The position numbers and the translations under genes were made by a program. 64,000 bases of DNA from DATFRY01 sp035489015. GTDB lineage: Bacteria > Myxococcota_A > Polyangia > Haliangiales > Haliangiaceae. Location: NCBI GenBank assembly GCA_035489015.1, contig DATHKR010000169.1, positions 1-64,000 on the forward strand, in the 5' to 3' direction. Shown one piece after another: positions 63,298-64,000 of the stretch. Numbering within the stretch: position 1 is the stretch's first letter; every line of letters starts with the position of its first letter. Below the pieces are notes generated by a model that worked only from the letters and a program-made list of their open reading frames with translations, searched no databases and was not told the DNA's origin.

Positions 63298-64000
63298 GCG
63301 CGCGATCGTCGATCGTCCGCGCGGTCGCCGCGGTCGCCGCGGTCGCCGCGGTCGCCGTGGTCGCCGCGCTCGCCGCGACCCTCTCCACCGCCTGCAGCGC
63401 GCCGCCCACGCTCGCGCTGCGGCCGCTGGCGCCGGCGCGCGCGTCGGACGTGACCGCCGGCGTCGACCACCGTACCGGCGCCTTTCGCGGCACCGGCGGC
63501 GTGATGCTGTTCGAGCAGTCGTGGCGGCCGGTCGGCGCCCGTCCTCGCGCCGTCCTCGTCATCCACCACGGCCTCAAGAGCCACAGCGCCCACTACGCGG
63601 AGCTGGCCGGCCGGCTGGTCGCGCGCGGGTTCGCCGTGCACGCCTACGACATGCGCGGGCACGGCCGCTCGGCCGGGCAACGCGCCACGCTCGGCGACTT
63701 CGCCGACCTCACCGCCGACCTCGATCTGTTCCTGCGCCGGGTGCGCCGGGCCGAGCCTGGCCTGCCGGTCTTCCTGGCCGGTCACAGCGTGGGCGGCGCG
63801 GTCGTCACGCTCTACACCCTCGAGTATCGCCCCGCGCTCGCCGGCCTCCTGCTCCTGGCCCCGGCCCTGCGGGTCGACCAGCCGCCCATCGCCGCGGGGG
63901 CCGCGGGCGTCGCCGGGGCGCTGACGCCCAGCTTCCCGGCGGTCGACGTCCCCGACGAGCTGTTCTCGCGCTCGGAGGCGGTCCGCCGCGACATGGCGCG
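63294..64000 (+). CDS. Alpha/beta hydrolase lipoprotein, truncated by the window edge
   Basis: At least 235 residues; the C-terminus is beyond the window. The signal sequence ends STACSAPP, a lipobox-like site (Cys 34). The hydrolase fold is clear: AVLVIHHGLKSHSAHYAELAGRLVARG, DMRGHGRSAGQR and the nucleophile elbow FLAGHSVGGAVV (Ser in GxSxG). This matches monoacylglycerol lipase or lysophospholipase-type serine hydrolases. The catalytic Asp and His are not in view. The N-terminus includes an in-frame repeat (VAAVAAVAAVAV) in the signal region. Confidence 0.85.
   Translation, partial: MSARSSIVRAVAAVAAVAAVAVVAALAATLSTACSAPPTLALRPLAPARASDVTAGVDHRTGAFRGTGGVMLFEQSWRPVGARPRAVLVIHHGLKSHSAHYAELAGRLVARGFAVHAYDMRGHGRSAGQRATLGDFADLTADLDLFLRRVRRAEPGLPVFLAGHSVGGAVVTLYTLEYRPALAGLLLLAPALRVDQPPIAAGAAGVAGALTPSFPAVDVPDELFSRSEAVRRDMA
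63321..63360 (+). repeat. 9-bp in-frame tandem repeat in a signal sequence
   Basis: GTCGCCGCG-type 9-bp units repeat about four times and encode (VAA)n in the hydrophobic core of the lipoprotein signal peptide. Same style as the repeat in the preceding gene. Confidence 0.8.

Overview
The window is about 70% GC, densely coded chromosomal DNA from a Myxococcota-like (deltaproteobacterial) bacterium, probably of the Haliangium/Kofleriaceae/Polyangia type. This is inference from gene content: a Cys-rich-repeat protein with a MYXO-CTERM-like tail, an OmpA protein carrying thrombospondin type-3 calcium repeats, a J-domain/TPR protein with a long Thr-Pro linker, a PP2C phosphatase, sigma-54 promoter elements, a large two-component-regulator-propeller kinase and many lipoproteins. 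No phage, insertion sequence, CRISPR array or replication origin was seen. There is no gap above 300 bases without a gene.

Layout. 1-5650 (minus): a truncated lipoprotein gene, then a tight operon reading GntR/FCD regulator, gatC, gatA, gatB, mtnA. A perfect 17-bp inverted repeat lies between the regulator and the divergent PilZ-like gene. 5733-15250: PilZ-like protein, small conserved protein, J-domain/TPR protein, small membrane protein, a PP2C phosphatase with a following lipoprotein, an NTP transferase with a tandem GNAT protein, TlyA, and an OmpA/TSP3 outer-membrane protein. 15381-16994: tRNA-Ala(CGC) with promoter and terminator, followed by a less GC-rich patch with an Xre regulator, a small membrane protein and an RlaP-type nucleotidyltransferase. 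17170-27779: CDP-alcohol phosphotransferase, FkbM methyltransferase, a eukaryote-like (type 2) ileS, the propeller sensor kinase, a MYXO-CTERM-type surface protein, and a GNAT enzyme. 27864-32722: sirtuin, a YihY/BrkB membrane protein and a glycosyltransferase each preceded by a nearly identical sigma-54 element, a DUF3025 protein and a methyltransferase.

32739-41821: a lipoprotein flavocytochrome with three C-terminal haem sites, a small lipoprotein, an outer-membrane protein, a TM2 protein, an ABC1/UbiB kinase fused to an SH3-like domain, a crotonase, and an M16 peptidase lipoprotein. 42015-46789: a REC-HPt and REC-PAS-GGDEF pair (phosphorelay and cyclic-di-GMP), an AlkB-like dioxygenase, and an ECF sigma/anti-sigma/exported-protein operon. 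46836-56859: a KirBac channel, an unknown protein, DUF423, a secreted subtilase, a BKACE enzyme, a lipoprotein methyltransferase, gamma-glutamyltransferase, a GNAT and a membrane protein. 57245-64000 (plus): a tightly packed run of an NTT/MFS transporter-like protein with HEAT repeats, a double degenerate cNMP-domain protein, a PH-like membrane protein, a Crp/Fnr regulator, an exported protein and the start of an alpha/beta hydrolase lipoprotein.

The most interesting items are the paired sigma-54 elements, the GntR operator candidate, the NTT-HEAT/cNMP/Crp cluster, the flavocytochrome and UbiB-SH3 fusions, and in-frame short tandem repeats in three consecutive genes near 62.3-63.4 kb. All functional assignments rest on reading motifs by eye; no database search was run.
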